Positions 26,592 through 36,353 of a stretch of 64,000 nt of DNA are shown here, piece after piece. Location of the stretch: contig JAUXVD010000008.1 in NCBI GenBank assembly GCA_030684575.1, positions 496,001 through 560,000 on the forward strand. Direction: 5' to 3'. Below the pieces are notes generated by a model. The model made no database searches, had not been told where the DNA came from, and saw only the letters and a list, made by a program, of their open reading frames with translations. Origin of the DNA: Nitrospirota bacterium (GTDB lineage: Bacteria > Nitrospirota > Nitrospiria > Nitrospirales > Nitrospiraceae). The translations under genes and the position numbers were made by a program. Every line of letters starts with the position of its first letter. Within the stretch, counting starts at the first letter, position 1.

Positions 26592-26954
26592 TTACTGGGC
26601 CAATGTGATGCGGACGAGACGACGGACATCTTCAACGGTGAAGGGTTTTTGGATGACGTGCCGTGCGCCGAAGAGTTGGGCGATGTCCAGAAGACTTCGG
26701 GCATCTGTCGCACCGCTCATGGCAATGACATGCGCCTCCATGAACTCACGCGTCAGCGCGAGTGTGACCTCTATTCCATCCCGTTTCGGCATCAGGATGT
26801 CGGTAATCATCAGATCGGTCGGGTCTTGGCGATACAACTTGAGGCCGATCTGCCCATTGGCCGCTTCGCGGACCTCATGGCCGTCTTCCTCCAGAATGCG
26901 GCACAAGAATGTTCGAATGGTTGCGTCATCGTCAACAATCAGGATTGTAGCCAT
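26592..26954 (-). CDS. Single-domain response regulator
   Basis: 120 residues from the ATG at 26954, chosen because GGGAGG lies a few bases upstream and the receiver fold begins at once (ATILIVDDDATIR). D52 is the phosphoacceptor (MITDILMPKRDG) and VIQKPFTVEDV gives the conserved Lys-Pro. The frame is open upstream to 27080 but that part has no family sense. No output domain: CheY/Spo0F type, so it probably serves as a relay or acts on a protein partner. No kinase is adjacent. Confidence 0.88.
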   Translation of the reverse strand: MATILIVDDDATIRTFLCRILEEDGHEVREAANGQIGLKLYRQDPTDLMITDILMPKRDGIEVTLALTREFMEAHVIAMSGATDARSLLDIAQLFGARHVIQKPFTVEDVRRLVRITLAQ

Positions 26955-27036
26955 GTGCCTCCCGGCCAGAGTTGGATGATGTCGTTGAGACATTTCGTGG
27001 GACTGTTCCCTTGAAGAAGCCCGTTTCGCAGGCTGT

Positions 27037-27282
27037 TTAGGCTGCCTGCATGACGAACGACTCAGCTCCCAGATGGACATCTTCGCCTTGGTAATCTTGT
27101 TCGTCGTGCGAGTGTATGGACGTAGGCTTCCGTCGCGACAGGTGATACTGCTGAACGGGGGATTCCTGGATCTGCCCGCAATTCATGCAGCGATACCCGT
27201 CCATCCACATGCGTCCGGTCGCTCCTTCGAACACCAAGAGCTGATCCTTTGCCATGAGACTGTAACAGCGTGAGCAATGCAT
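27037..27282 (-). CDS. Small zinc-ribbon-like protein
   Basis: 81 residues from ATG 27282, preceded by GAGGAGGGCACC. Two CxxC pairs, C3/C6 and C32/C35 (MHCSRC...YRCMNC), are spaced like a zinc ribbon and hold the conserved-looking GRMWMDGYRCMNCG. The C-terminal 40 residues are polar. The frame extends to 27393 but the ribosome site fixes the shorter start. Function unknown; such proteins are often near response regulators, as here. Confidence 0.75.
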   Translation of the reverse strand: MHCSRCYSLMAKDQLLVFEGATGRMWMDGYRCMNCGQIQESPVQQYHLSRRKPTSIHSHDEQDYQGEDVHLGAESFVMQAA

Positions 27283-27604
27283 GGTGCCCTCCTCGGTTGT
27301 CGTCCAGGAACTCGTACCCGCTGTGAAAAGGATAGCGGAATCCCCGGAGGGCGGTAGACCCGGAGGAAGTAACTCGGAAGGGGGGGGAAGCACGGTTAAA
27401 ATATTCAGCCCAGCAATCTGGGGGCTGAAGGGGGAATATGTCGAGGTTTGTCTGCCGGCCTTTTCATCGGCTACGGCGCATTGTGATCCTGCCTGACGCA
27501 GAGATGATGGTGAGTCTTGGCAATGCTCCGATTTCCCATTATGATAGCGCGGATTTTTCGGTGAAACGGTTCCCTTTATTTAACGTCCCAAGGAGGTGTC
27601 TTCG
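27283..27604. other. 322-bp spacer with an 8-bp hairpin
   Basis: TTCAGCCC (27404-27411) and GGGCTGAA (27422-27429) pair around a ten-base loop. The rest has no coding signal. It separates divergent genes and should hold two promoters, which I could not place with confidence. Confidence 0.45.
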
Positions 27605-27910
27605 ATGAAACAGGTGATCTTGTCTGCCACGGCTCTACTGGTCGCCCTTGGTTTTGGCGCATCGACCTTTGCGCAGGAGACCGCTCCTGTGCCAGCTCCG
27701 ACTGCGCCAGCAGCGTCCACTGCTCCGGCGTCCGGGGAGATGAAGGCGGAAGGCAGCCCGAAGACGGATCGTGCGGCGAAGAAGGCCGAACGTAAAGCCG
27801 CGAAGGAACGGCACAAAGCAGAACGCAAAGCGGAGAGAGCAAAGCGCAAGGCCGAGAAGAAAGCCGCCAAGGAAGCGCCTAGCGCAGGCGGCGACATGAG
27901 CAAGCCCTAA
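27605..27910 (+). CDS. Secreted Ala/Lys-rich basic protein
   Basis: 101 residues from ATG 27605, preceded by AAGGAGG. A signal peptide ends near STFAQ. The mature part has a Pro/Ala linker (PVPAPTAPAASTAPAS) and then a highly charged Lys/Arg/Glu/Ala helix made of AERKA- and KAERK-like units, ending in a short Gly tail. This is low-complexity sequence; family assignment is not possible. It could bind peptidoglycan, nucleic acid or acidic polymers. Confidence 0.65.
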   Translation: MKQVILSATALLVALGFGASTFAQETAPVPAPTAPAASTAPASGEMKAEGSPKTDRAAKKAERKAAKERHKAERKAERAKRKAEKKAAKEAPSAGGDMSKP

Positions 27911-27938
27911 AGGACTTGTCGTATTAGCCTACAGAGGG

Positions 27939-27968
27939 GGGAGACGGAGGCGAGCGTTTCCGTCTCCC
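27939..27968 (+). terminator. Hairpin downstream of the basic secreted protein
   Basis: GGGAGACGGA and TCCGTCTCCC pair over ten bases around a ten-base loop, 29 bases after the stop codon. No T run follows. Confidence 0.55.
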
Positions 27969-28167
27969 TGATCCGTAGCGCTCTCGTGTTCAGCCCCACT
28001 CCGTCACAGCCTCCGTCGTGCCTCTGCAACATTTATGTCTGCCCCTCTTTGCCAGGTACCCGTGGGGTGGACTATCCAATGTTGACGAGATCGGTCTTGC
28101 CTCGTGACAGGGGCGTTTCGCATCCTCGTGAACGATCGCGTATGCTGTCCGGAAAGGAGTGCGTCTC

Positions 28168-30465
28168 ATGGCGATTGTTCATCCATGGATGAAGCGGGGA
28201 GCGGGGGCATTGCTGCTGTTGGTCGCAAGCGGCCTGGCCGGACTCGCGATCTATGGTGCGATCCTCTCAATGAGTCTTGCCCTGCCGAAGAGCGACGAGC
28301 ATCCGCCGCTGCGTCTGTACAGCGGCCCCTTTCTGTTGCAACCAGATCTCTCGCTGGCGCATAGCCATCTGTTTGAACGGCTGCAACGGTTGGGGTATCG
28401 GCGAGTGAGCGTGCCGGTGCAGTCTTCCGGCGACTATCAGCTGACCGATGAGGCGCTGACGGTCTACCTCCATCCGCAGCCGGAGGGCCATGTCGGCGCG
28501 ACGAAGGTGATGTTGCTGTTAGAGCAAGGGCGCGTGACGGATGTCCGGTCTCCCGTCGATGGCGCTCCGCTCTTTCCCATCTTTCTGGAGCCTGAACTGT
28601 TGAGCGGCGTGCGAGGTGCCTCACGTCAGGTGCGCGAATGGATTCCGTTGGCGCAGATTCCTCCTCACGTGATCGCCACGGTTCTGACCATCGAAGATGG
28701 CCGGTTCTATTCTCACTTCGGCATCGATCCGGTAGCCGTGGGACGGGCGCTTTGGACCAATGTCACCAAGGGTGGTGTGGTGCAGGGCGGCAGCACGATC
28801 ACGCAGCAACTGGCGAAAAATTTGTTCTACTCGCCGCAACGAACGATGGGACGGAAATTCAAAGAAGCCTTGGCCGCCCTGATTCTCGAAGCGAAGTATA
28901 CGAAACAGGAGATTCTCGAAAGTTACCTGAATGAAATCTATCTCGGGCAGGCGGGATTCCTGTCGATCTACGGGGTGGGCGAGGCCGCGTATCGCTATTT
29001 CGGGAAGACGCTGGGGGAATTAACGGTCGAAGAGATTGCGATGATCGCCGCCTTGATCAAGGGGCCCAATAGTTATGCGCCGACGAAACATCCTGAGCTC
29101 GCGAAGCAGCGGCGCGATGTTGTGTTGCGGCGGCTGCGGGATACGGGTGTGCTGACGGAAGCCACCTGGACGCGCGCCGTCAATGAACCGGTGCGTGTGA
29201 CTCCATCAGAAGACCTGTTGACCGATGCGCCGTATTTCGTCGACGCGGTGCTGCGGGAAGTGGAAGAGGCCGGTGTCGTGCCGTTGCCGGAGGGTTTGCG
29301 GATCGACAGCACCCTCGATCCCATGGTTCAACAGGCAGCCAGTGAATCGTTGGAGAAGAGCCTCGCGAAGTTAGAGGCGGCGCATCCCCATCTCACGAGT
29401 GGGCTGGAGCCGGTGCAAGGGGCGGTGGTGGTGCTCGATCCGAAGAACGGGTCTGTCCTGGCGCTGGTTGGAGGGCGGGATTACAGGCGGAGTCAATTCA
29501 ATCGTGCGGTGCAGTCACGGCGGCAACCGGGATCGCTCTTCAAGCCCTTTGTCTATCTGGCGGCGCTGGAGGCCGCTCGTGAAGGCGAGGCAGGCCGTCT
29601 GACGGCGGCGAGTTTGTTGGCGGACGAGCCGGTGACGTTTGACTCGGAGACTGGTCCCTGGTCTCCGCAGAACTACGACAAACAATTTCATGGCCATGTC
29701 ACCATGCGGCATGCGCTGGAACAGTCGTTGAATGTGCCGGCCGTGCGTGTGGCCAAGACCGTGGGGACGAAGCCGATCGTGCAACTCTTGCATCGCATGG
29801 GCGTAAAGAGCGCCATTGGCGAGGATCTTTCGTCGGTTGCGTTGGGCAGTTCGTCGGTGTCGTTGCTGGAAATTGCGGCGGCCTATGGGGCGGTGGCCAA
29901 CGGAGGGATCGCGGTGAAACCGACGGCGGTTCGTACGACGAGGGATCGGCAGGGCGATATGCTGTGGAATGCCGTGCCGAATCGGCAACAGGCGACCACT
30001 CCTCAAGGGGCCTATGTGTTGACGTCTCTCCTCGAAGGCGTGATGCAGCGGGGCACGGCGAGTAAGGCTCGGGTGATCGGATTGCAGGGTGCGGTGGCTG
30101 GAAAAACCGGCACCACGGACGGCTATCGCGACGCCTGGTTCGTGGGCTACACGTCCGACGTGGTGATCGGAGTCTGGGTGGGATTCGACGATGAACGGCC
30201 GCTGCGTCTCACGGGATCGCAGGCGGCGTTGCCGATCTGGATGGAGCTTGCACAGCGGGTGATCCCGCCGAATGTTCCCGCCTTCGTGATGCCCGCCGGT
30301 GTCGTGGCCCGCACCATAGATCCGAAGACCGGGCAGTTGGCCACGTCTCAGTGCCCGGAGCAGGTGCCGGAGGTGTTCATCGAGGGCACGGAGCCTAGCG
30401 TCTATTGTGAAGTGCATGGAGGAGGAATCTGGGAGCGGCTCCGGCATACTTTTGGATTCTCCTAG
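28168..30465 (+). CDS. mrcB: Bifunctional peptidoglycan synthase (class A PBP, PBP1B-like)
   Basis: 765 residues from ATG 28168 (AAAGGAG upstream). One N-terminal membrane helix; then a UB2H-like accessory region (about 60-140). GT51 glycosyltransferase: E176 in TIEDGRFYSHFG, and GGSTITQQLAKNL. Transpeptidase: S456 in GSLFKP, S520 in EQSLN, K646 in GKTGTTDGY. It polymerises glycan strands and cross-links stem peptides. The short C-terminal part contains two Cys (SQCPEQ, VYCEVHG) that could form a disulfide. A UB2H-like domain suggests an LpoB-type activator elsewhere. Confidence 0.93.
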   Translation: MAIVHPWMKRGAGALLLLVASGLAGLAIYGAILSMSLALPKSDEHPPLRLYSGPFLLQPDLSLAHSHLFERLQRLGYRRVSVPVQSSGDYQLTDEALTVYLHPQPEGHVGATKVMLLLEQGRVTDVRSPVDGAPLFPIFLEPELLSGVRGASRQVREWIPLAQIPPHVIATVLTIEDGRFYSHFGIDPVAVGRALWTNVTKGGVVQGGSTITQQLAKNLFYSPQRTMGRKFKEALAALILEAKYTKQEILESYLNEIYLGQAGFLSIYGVGEAAYRYFGKTLGELTVEEIAMIAALIKGPNSYAPTKHPELAKQRRDVVLRRLRDTGVLTEATWTRAVNEPVRVTPSEDLLTDAPYFVDAVLREVEEAGVVPLPEGLRIDSTLDPMVQQAASESLEKSLAKLEAAHPHLTSGLEPVQGAVVVLDPKNGSVLALVGGRDYRRSQFNRAVQSRRQPGSLFKPFVYLAALEAAREGEAGRLTAASLLADEPVTFDSETGPWSPQNYDKQFHGHVTMRHALEQSLNVPAVRVAKTVGTKPIVQLLHRMGVKSAIGEDLSSVALGSSSVSLLEIAAAYGAVANGGIAVKPTAVRTTRDRQGDMLWNAVPNRQQATTPQGAYVLTSLLEGVMQRGTASKARVIGLQGAVAGKTGTTDGYRDAWFVGYTSDVVIGVWVGFDDERPLRLTGSQAALPIWMELAQRVIPPNVPAFVMPAGVVARTIDPKTGQLATSQCPEQVPEVFIEGTEPSVYCEVHGGGIWERLRHTFGFS

Positions 30466-30527
30466 GCCGCGCTGAGACGAATGGTGTAAGCTTGCGTGAA
30501 TGATGGCGTGTGAAGGGGGAATCACGG

Positions 30528-30983
30528 ATGAAACATAGTGGCTTTGCCGGAGATGACAACATTACCCTGTTGGCCAAAGGGGTCTTGCTGAAGGGCGAGA
30601 TCCATGTCGATGGGACGGTGCGGATCGATGGCCGCCTCGACGGCGTGATTCAGACCAAGGGGCAAGTCATTATCGGCGAAGACGGACTCGTGCAGGGCAT
30701 GATTACGGCCGGCACGGTGATCAGCAGTGGTCGCATCAAAGCCAAGGTGACGGCGATGGAGCGTGTGCAGTTGCTGAAGACGGCGACGCTGATCGGTGAA
30801 GTCCATACGCCATTGTTCATCATGGAAGAAGGCGCTAAGATGCAAGGGATCACGGATATGGGAGTGACCTCCTGGCCTGAGGAGCAACCGAAGTTGCCGG
30901 GCAGCGTCCGGGATCTCTCCGCGCACCGGGCTAAGCAGGTGGTGGTGCTCGATAAAGATTCCCGAGGCGAAGCGCTCCGATAG
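30528..30983 (+). CDS. bacA: Bactofilin (polymer-forming cytoskeletal protein)
   Basis: 151 residues from ATG 30528. The central 100 residues are a right-handed beta-helix with repeating hydrophobic/Gly turns: GVLLKGEIHVDGTVRIDGRL, GQVIIGEDGLVQG, ATLIGEVHTP. Short disordered ends. Bactofilins polymerise without nucleotides and place peptidoglycan or polarity proteins; the neighbouring class A PBP fits such a role. Only 62 bases separate the two genes, so they may be co-transcribed. Confidence 0.9.
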   Translation: MKHSGFAGDDNITLLAKGVLLKGEIHVDGTVRIDGRLDGVIQTKGQVIIGEDGLVQGMITAGTVISSGRIKAKVTAMERVQLLKTATLIGEVHTPLFIMEEGAKMQGITDMGVTSWPEEQPKLPGSVRDLSAHRAKQVVVLDKDSRGEALR

Positions 30984-31016
30984 GACTTCCGGTTCTCTCC
31001 TGTTCATAGCCAACCC

Positions 31017-32114
31017 ATGACGAAGCCGCAGCTCTTCACCACCGTATTTTTCGCATTCTTCTCACTGCTCCTCTATCAGATTGCCCTGATGTTTCAGCCG
31101 TTTCTTTTCCCCGTATTGTGGGCGGTGATTCTCGCGCACATGACCTTTCCGCTTCATGTGCGGCTGACCGCTCGCATGAGCGGACGCGATGCCCTGTCAG
31201 CCTCGTGCCTGACTCTGGGTATCTTAGCCATGGTGGTCGTGCCGGTATTGCTGATGGCGGTGATGCTGGTGCGAGAAGCGGTCGGCGCAGAGCTGGCGGT
31301 GCAGAACTGGATCGAAGCCGGTGGGGTCCAACATGTGCCGGAGCAGCTCTCGAAGTTGCCGGTGATCGGAGGCGCACTCCAGGGTCTGATCGGACGGTAT
31401 CTTCTGCAGCCGGACGCGTTAGAGGCGTTGGTTCGGTCGAGTGCGCAAGTGGTCTCCAAGTTCTTTATCGATCAATTAAGCGACCTGCTCAAAAACGCCT
31501 TTGTCCTACTCACCGATTTTCTCATCATCCTATTTACGCTCTGGTTTCTGTACAAGGATGGTCACCGCTGGCTCCAGTTTCTCTACGAGCTCGTTCCGCT
31601 CGGGGAAGCGCAAAAACAGAAAATTTTCGCGCGAATGGATATTACGATTCGCGCCGTCGTGAAGGGTGTACTCCTGACCGCCATCGTTCAAGGCCTGTTG
31701 GCCGGTGCCGCCTATGCCGTGCTGGGCGCTCCTTTTGCCGTGGTGCTGACCGCGCTCACGATCCTTCTCGCGCCGATCCCGTTCGGTGGCACGGCCTTCG
31801 TATGGGGCCCTGTTGTGCTGTATTTTCTCACGGTCGGATCGATGGGGAAGGCGCTGGTGATGCTGATCTGGGGAATTGGCGTGGTATCGACTGTCGATCA
31901 GTTTCTGCGACCCTGGCTCATCGGACAGGGCGTCCAGATGCCAGTGCTGTTTCTCGTCTTTAGCATTCTCGGGGGTCTTGCGCTCTATGGTCTGATCGGG
32001 CTGTTCGTGGGGCCGATCCTCATGAGCATTCTGATGACGGTGATTGCCATCTACCGCGAGGATTATCACGCCCCGGTTCCCGTTGTCTCGCCGAATCCCC
32101 CCGCGCCGGTATAA
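31017..32114 (+). CDS. AI-2E family (PerM/TqsA-like) membrane permease
   Basis: 365 residues with about eight membrane helices: an N-terminal pair, a middle soluble stretch (about 95-150), then a core with LLTAIVQGLLAGAAYAVLG and the hydrophobic C-terminal helices. The pattern (PFLFPVLWAVILAHMTFPLH, LIILFTLWFLYKDG) is that of the AI-2E transporter superfamily, which includes TqsA and Na+/H+ antiporter-like members. The substrate cannot be deduced. It converges with the cytochrome gene at 32151. Confidence 0.88.
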   Translation: MTKPQLFTTVFFAFFSLLLYQIALMFQPFLFPVLWAVILAHMTFPLHVRLTARMSGRDALSASCLTLGILAMVVVPVLLMAVMLVREAVGAELAVQNWIEAGGVQHVPEQLSKLPVIGGALQGLIGRYLLQPDALEALVRSSAQVVSKFFIDQLSDLLKNAFVLLTDFLIILFTLWFLYKDGHRWLQFLYELVPLGEAQKQKIFARMDITIRAVVKGVLLTAIVQGLLAGAAYAVLGAPFAVVLTALTILLAPIPFGGTAFVWGPVVLYFLTVGSMGKALVMLIWGIGVVSTVDQFLRPWLIGQGVQMPVLFLVFSILGGLALYGLIGLFVGPILMSILMTVIAIYREDYHAPVPVVSPNPPAPV

Positions 32115-32150
32115 TGCTAGCCCCTAGCCATTGGCCTCTCGCCACCGCCG

Positions 32151-32741
32151 TTATTCCAGCGGAATGGTGATCGCAATCCCACCCATGACGTCGTTGAGCT
32201 TAAAATCCCGTTTCGTACTGAGCTGATGGCTGTTGTGGCAGTTGATACAGGCCGGTGACACGGCGACGTCCGGATAGATGGCCTGAAAAAACTGCTTACG
32301 CCCGCTGGTGACGATTCCCGTCACTGGTTGGTCGGGATTCTTCTTGAGCGACTCCAGCGCGCTCCGCTCCAGGTCGCTCGCCGGCGCATTGCGGCGGTAA
32401 ATAGGCCAGAGACTGATCAATCGATACCGGATTCCGCTTCCGCTCTCGGCTGCCAGTTTGCCAGCATGTTGGAGGAACTGGGCCGGCAACATGAGCGCGT
32501 TCTCCTGCTCCCAATGTTCAGAGGCCGTGGTGACACCTTTCTCTTGAAGTCGATTGACGACCTCCGTCGTGTAGATCGTGCGATCGGCCTTGATGACGGC
32601 GTAGAGATACGCCGCCACTTTTTCAGGCGGGATGCCGGGTGGTCCCGGGCGTTCTTTGGCAGAGAAGGCAGAGGGGCCCCACCATCCAGCGATTAAGATG
32701 GTGAGGGCTGCGGCATAGAGCGAGACGTGGGCTCGGTGCAT
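32151..32741 (-). CDS. One-heme c-type Tll0287-like (DUF3365) periplasmic protein
   Basis: 196 residues with a signal peptide ending near AFSA. The body matches Tll0287-like/DUF3365 sensor domains (TTEVVNRLQEKG, GIRYRLISLWPIYRRNAP, FFQAIYPDVA), and a heme-c site C165-x-x-C168-H169 (ACINCHNSH) lies near the C-terminus. Such domains occur as the sensory part of kinases and cyclases and are thought to sense redox state or gas through heme. Here it is free-standing. Its ribosome site and start lie inside the 3' end of the upstream kinase gene (49-bp overlap), so the two are translationally coupled. Confidence 0.88.
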   Translation of the reverse strand: MHRAHVSLYAAALTILIAGWWGPSAFSAKERPGPPGIPPEKVAAYLYAVIKADRTIYTTEVVNRLQEKGVTTASEHWEQENALMLPAQFLQHAGKLAAESGSGIRYRLISLWPIYRRNAPASDLERSALESLKKNPDQPVTGIVTSGRKQFFQAIYPDVAVSPACINCHNSHQLSTKRDFKLNDVMGGIAITIPLE

Positions 32742-35218
32742 GAGGCCTCCTGTGGGGGTGGCGAAAGCGGGATGACCGGGAGGGTGACGATGCAGGAGGT
32801 GCCGTTTCCCTCCTGGCTCTCAATCCTGATGTCCCCTCCAAATTTCTTGATGATCCGGCGCGCGACGGTGAGGCCAAGCCCGGACCCGTCGCCTTGTCCC
32901 TTGGTCGTAAAGAACGGATCGAAAATTTTCGACAGATGTTGTTTCGGAATGCCGGGGCCTGAATCGACAATTGTGGTCACCACGGATGTACCGGTCGGGA
33001 CCGTCGTGAGGCGCAGGGAGCCACGGCCCTTCATGGCCTGGATGGCATTCATCAATAAATTTGCGAAGGCCTGTCTGAGTTGGTCGGGGAGGGCGATCAC
33101 CGTGGTGTCTCCTGCGTAGGTTTTCTCGATCGTGAGTCCTGATAGGTCCATGCTGCCTGTGAGTGTCGCGATGGCCTGATCGAGTTCTCGTTCGAGGTGG
33201 ACCGGTTGCCGTTGGTCCGATGTTTCGCGGGTGGCGACGCCGGTGAAGTCTCGAATGATCGTCGCCATTCGGCGGCCATGCTGGACGATATCGCGGGCAT
33301 ACGATCTGACACGTTCGAGGTCGGTTTCGTCTTCGATAGCCTCTCCCAGCCCGAGAATGCCGAAGAGGGGATTATTCAATTCATGCCCGATTCCAGCGGT
33401 AAGGGTTCCGAGACTGCCAGATTTCTCGGCTTGGATGAGCTGGTCTTGCAGGCGGCTGTCGTCAGTCGTATCCCTGAAGACCAGGCCGATCCGATCCTCC
33501 CCCTGGTCCCCCCCCGCCATGCGGAACCATTGATAGTGATACCGTCGTGAACCAATCTGAATGTCCTGCCGGCTACTGGGGTCTGCTGCGCCGATCGCGG
33601 GGGCCAATGGGTCACGGGCGCGGTTGACGTCCACGGCCTCTTTCGTTTGGGATGCAATGGCGGCGACATCCTCTCCGCTTCGCACACGTCTGAGTTCTGT
33701 TCGCAGGTGCTCGCGCACCGCCGCATCGACGGGGAGGATCTCGAACAACGGAGTCGAGTGAGTCGATTCCAGTATGGACTGAAAAGAATCCCGTCCGACC
33801 CGATTGATGTATTGCACCTGTTCGTCTTGATTGACCATGATGATCGGGGTCGGGACGGCATCCAGGATCTGGTCCGTCGAGTGAATCAAGGACTCCACTT
33901 GTTGGGTTTTCCTCGCCACTTGGTCGGCCAGGCCTGCAAAGGCCGCTTCCAATTGGCGATGCATACGATTGAATTCGTCGGCGAGATCCTGAATCTCATC
34001 GCCGGTTCGAATGTCGATGGGCTCCAACAGCTGACCGCGCCCGATCAATTGTGCGGCGGCCTGTAATCGGCGCACGGGTGTGACGATTCGATTGGCTGCC
34101 AGGTAGCCGAGCGATGCCATTAATCCGACTGAGACGAGACTGAAGACGGCCATCCAGGTGAGCAAGTGGCGGATCGGGGCGAAGAGTTCGTCGGAGGCTT
34201 GCCACACGAAGGTATGCCAGGATCCGTTGTGGAGATCGCCGTTGGTGGCACGGCTGGTTTCCGGCACCGGGGCGAACCCGATAATCGATCGGGATTGTCC
34301 GCCATGGCCATCGCTCGGAGCACTGACCCAGCCAGGCTGAAGGGGCGTGACGAGGGGGATGAGCTGTACGTCGGAGAGCGAGACGCCGGTCGGCAGGATG
34401 GGACAGCTGATGACGATGCCACGATAGTCGATCAGCATCACATGTCCGGTTTTGCCGAAGCGAATCGGCGCGATCGATGGCGAGAGAAATTCCTTGGCAT
34501 CGATGACGCGATGGATCACCCCGATTGCTCCATACCGTATGCGGTCCATGATGGGAAGCGAGATGGTGATGACATAAGTCTGGGCTCGTTCGTCGAAGTG
34601 CACATCCTCGATGAAGAGTTGCCCGACTCCGTGATGGAAGGCGCCGTTCCACCAGACCGTGTCTTTATTGGCAAAGGGAGGGTTCGTGGTCATCGCGGTA
34701 ACCAGATTGCCCTCGATGTCGGTGACATACAGCATCTTGGTGGCGGATCGGACCACTTGCGGGATCAGTTGGTCTGCGTCACTCTTGGCTCCCGAGAAAT
34801 ATTCCTGAAGGAGGCGGGCCAAGTTGCTTCCCGTGATGGCCTGGACAGCCACGGGATCTTTGGTCTCCCAGTCCTCCTTGCGCTTCGCCACCGTGCGGCG
34901 GCGTTCATCGTCGGTCATGTCCTGGAGGGCATCGCGCCGTTGTTCCAGTTCACGGATAATCAACGGGTCAGCCGCAATTCGTGACGTTCGTGCCACTTCG
35001 TCAGATACCAATAAATCGATTTTTCTGGCCGACTCCTCCGCCAGGGCCTTGAAGCTTTCGCCGTTGACCGTCTGGATCTCGCGTGAGCCCTGCCAAAAGG
35101 CGAGGCCGAGACCCACCATGAGAGGAACGACGCCCACCAGCAACATGGAGAGAATCAGTTTGAGTTGGAGCCCCCATCTCGAGTCGGTGCGCGCTGGAGG
35201 GGCCGCGGGAGTCATCAT
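32693..35218 (-). CDS. Sensor histidine kinase: dCache-like, HAMP, PAS, HisKA, HATPase
   Basis: 841 residues. First membrane helix near 20-42; a large periplasmic dCache-like region (about 45-350: NPPFANKDTVWWNGAFHHG, YGAIGVIHRVIDAKEFL); second helix near 360-380; HAMP (RIVTPVRRLQAAAQLIGRG); PAS around 450-590; phosphoacceptor H612 in GIGHELNNPLFG; ATPase motifs LLMNAIQAM, DSGPGIP, GLGLTVARRI. It has no receiver. The overlap ATGA with the upstream Rossmann-fold kinase and the overlap with the heme protein downstream mark an operon. Likely senses a small ligand in the periplasm. Confidence 0.92.
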   Translation of the reverse strand: MMTPAAPPARTDSRWGLQLKLILSMLLVGVVPLMVGLGLAFWQGSREIQTVNGESFKALAEESARKIDLLVSDEVARTSRIAADPLIIRELEQRRDALQDMTDDERRRTVAKRKEDWETKDPVAVQAITGSNLARLLQEYFSGAKSDADQLIPQVVRSATKMLYVTDIEGNLVTAMTTNPPFANKDTVWWNGAFHHGVGQLFIEDVHFDERAQTYVITISLPIMDRIRYGAIGVIHRVIDAKEFLSPSIAPIRFGKTGHVMLIDYRGIVISCPILPTGVSLSDVQLIPLVTPLQPGWVSAPSDGHGGQSRSIIGFAPVPETSRATNGDLHNGSWHTFVWQASDELFAPIRHLLTWMAVFSLVSVGLMASLGYLAANRIVTPVRRLQAAAQLIGRGQLLEPIDIRTGDEIQDLADEFNRMHRQLEAAFAGLADQVARKTQQVESLIHSTDQILDAVPTPIIMVNQDEQVQYINRVGRDSFQSILESTHSTPLFEILPVDAAVREHLRTELRRVRSGEDVAAIASQTKEAVDVNRARDPLAPAIGAADPSSRQDIQIGSRRYHYQWFRMAGGDQGEDRIGLVFRDTTDDSRLQDQLIQAEKSGSLGTLTAGIGHELNNPLFGILGLGEAIEDETDLERVRSYARDIVQHGRRMATIIRDFTGVATRETSDQRQPVHLERELDQAIATLTGSMDLSGLTIEKTYAGDTTVIALPDQLRQAFANLLMNAIQAMKGRGSLRLTTVPTGTSVVTTIVDSGPGIPKQHLSKIFDPFFTTKGQGDGSGLGLTVARRIIKKFGGDIRIESQEGNGTSCIVTLPVIPLSPPPQEASCTEPTSRSMPQPSPS

Positions 35219-36264
35219 AGACCTCCCTCTCCGGCCGATTGGGCATGGGGGAAGGTCAGGGTAAAGGTGCTTCCCTGATCGACCTTGCTCTCGACCGTGA
35301 TCTGGCCATGCATTTTGCTGACGATGGTGTTGACGTTATAGAGTCCCAGACCCGTGCCTTTACCCGGAGCCTTCGTCGTGAAAAACGGCTCGAAGATCTC
35401 GGGGATTTTCTCCGGAGCGATGCCACAGCCTGTATCGGAGATTCGAATATCGACCTGTCCGCCGAGGACTCTGGTCTCGAGCGTCAACGTGCCGCCCGCC
35501 TGCTCCATGGCATGAACCGCATTCGTGATCAGGTTGACGAAGAGATGGAGGAGCTCATCCGGATTCCCTTTGACGGCGGCGCCGGGCTGGTATTGTTTGA
35601 GCATCTCGATGTCGTGAAAGCTCGATGCATACCGTGCGATCTTCAGCGCCTCGTCCAATTTTGCGTTGATCGATACCGATATGTCTTCATGCGGGGATGC
35701 GCGTCGTGAGTAGCGGGTGAGATCCCGACAGATGGCACTCGTCCGTTTGACGGCTTCAACAATGTCTAACGCCTGTTCGTGGACCGCAGCCAAGTCGCGT
35801 TCCTCTGCGAGGTTTTCTGCTAAGCCCAAAATGAGTTGCAAGGGGTTGTTGATATCATGCGCGATGCCCGCGGCGAATGAGCCGATTCCGGCAAGCTTCT
35901 CGGCTTGAAGAAGTTCGGCTTCGAGCTTGGATTCATGTTGAATCATTTTCCACAGCAGGCGGGAGGCCGATCCGCTCAGGATATCTGCGGTCGGAGGTTT
36001 ATGGGCCTTCAGATAGGTCTCCATCTCTGGATTGCCCGTGACATCCATAATCAGCTGTACGCCGTGGTTGTCGATCAAGTCCCGCACAGTGGTGGTCACG
36101 GGGATGTGGAGCATACGCGCGCGTTGCAGCCCTGGCGCAGAGGGGTCACGGTCTGTAATGCCGACGATCTCAATCGAGGGGAGCTGGTGCAGCAGATCTA
36201 ACAACGCGCGGCCGCCGCGACCTGCCCCCAAAATGGCGACCTTGGTGGGGTCGGAATATTCCAT
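35215..36264 (-). CDS. Histidine kinase with N-terminal Rossmann-fold (NAD-type) domain
   Basis: 349 residues with no membrane segment. Residues 8-20 ([13 protein letters not shown]) and the acidic turn GITDRD at 35-40 form a dinucleotide-binding-like Rossmann half, extending to about 95 ([14 protein letters not shown]). A HisKA segment follows with H136 ([12 protein letters not shown]), then ATPase motifs [18 protein letters not shown] and GTGLGLYNV. The fusion suggests a soluble kinase gated by NAD(P)(H) or a related nucleotide, but ligand binding is an inference. It sits between a response regulator and a transmembrane kinase. Confidence 0.88.
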   Translation of the reverse strand: MEYSDPTKVAILGAGRGGRALLDLLHQLPSIEIVGITDRDPSAPGLQRARMLHIPVTTTVRDLIDNHGVQLIMDVTGNPEMETYLKAHKPPTADILSGSASRLLWKMIQHESKLEAELLQAEKLAGIGSFAAGIAHDINNPLQLILGLAENLAEERDLAAVHEQALDIVEAVKRTSAICRDLTRYSRRASPHEDISVSINAKLDEALKIARYASSFHDIEMLKQYQPGAAVKGNPDELLHLFVNLITNAVHAMEQAGGTLTLETRVLGGQVDIRISDTGCGIAPEKIPEIFEPFFTTKAPGKGTGLGLYNVNTIVSKMHGQITVESKVDQGSTFTLTFPHAQSAGEGGL

Positions 36265-36300
36265 TCAAGCGGTCTCCCTATGGCAGAGTTGGAACTCTTG

Positions 36301-36330
36301 TGCCGAGGAGGGGAAGGTCTCTCCTCGGCA
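36301..36330 (-). terminator. Hairpin between response regulator and Rossmann kinase
   Basis: TGCCGAGGAG and CTCCTCGGCA pair over ten bases with a ten-base loop, inside the 89-bp gap of the operon. It could attenuate read-through or protect the regulator message; there is no T run. Confidence 0.5.
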
Positions 36331-36353
36331 TAGAGGGGGGTGGAGGCTCATGG

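Noticed and set aside
29515-30525. 336-codon open frame on the - strand
   Set aside because: Antisense to the class A PBP; His/Arg-rich shadow.
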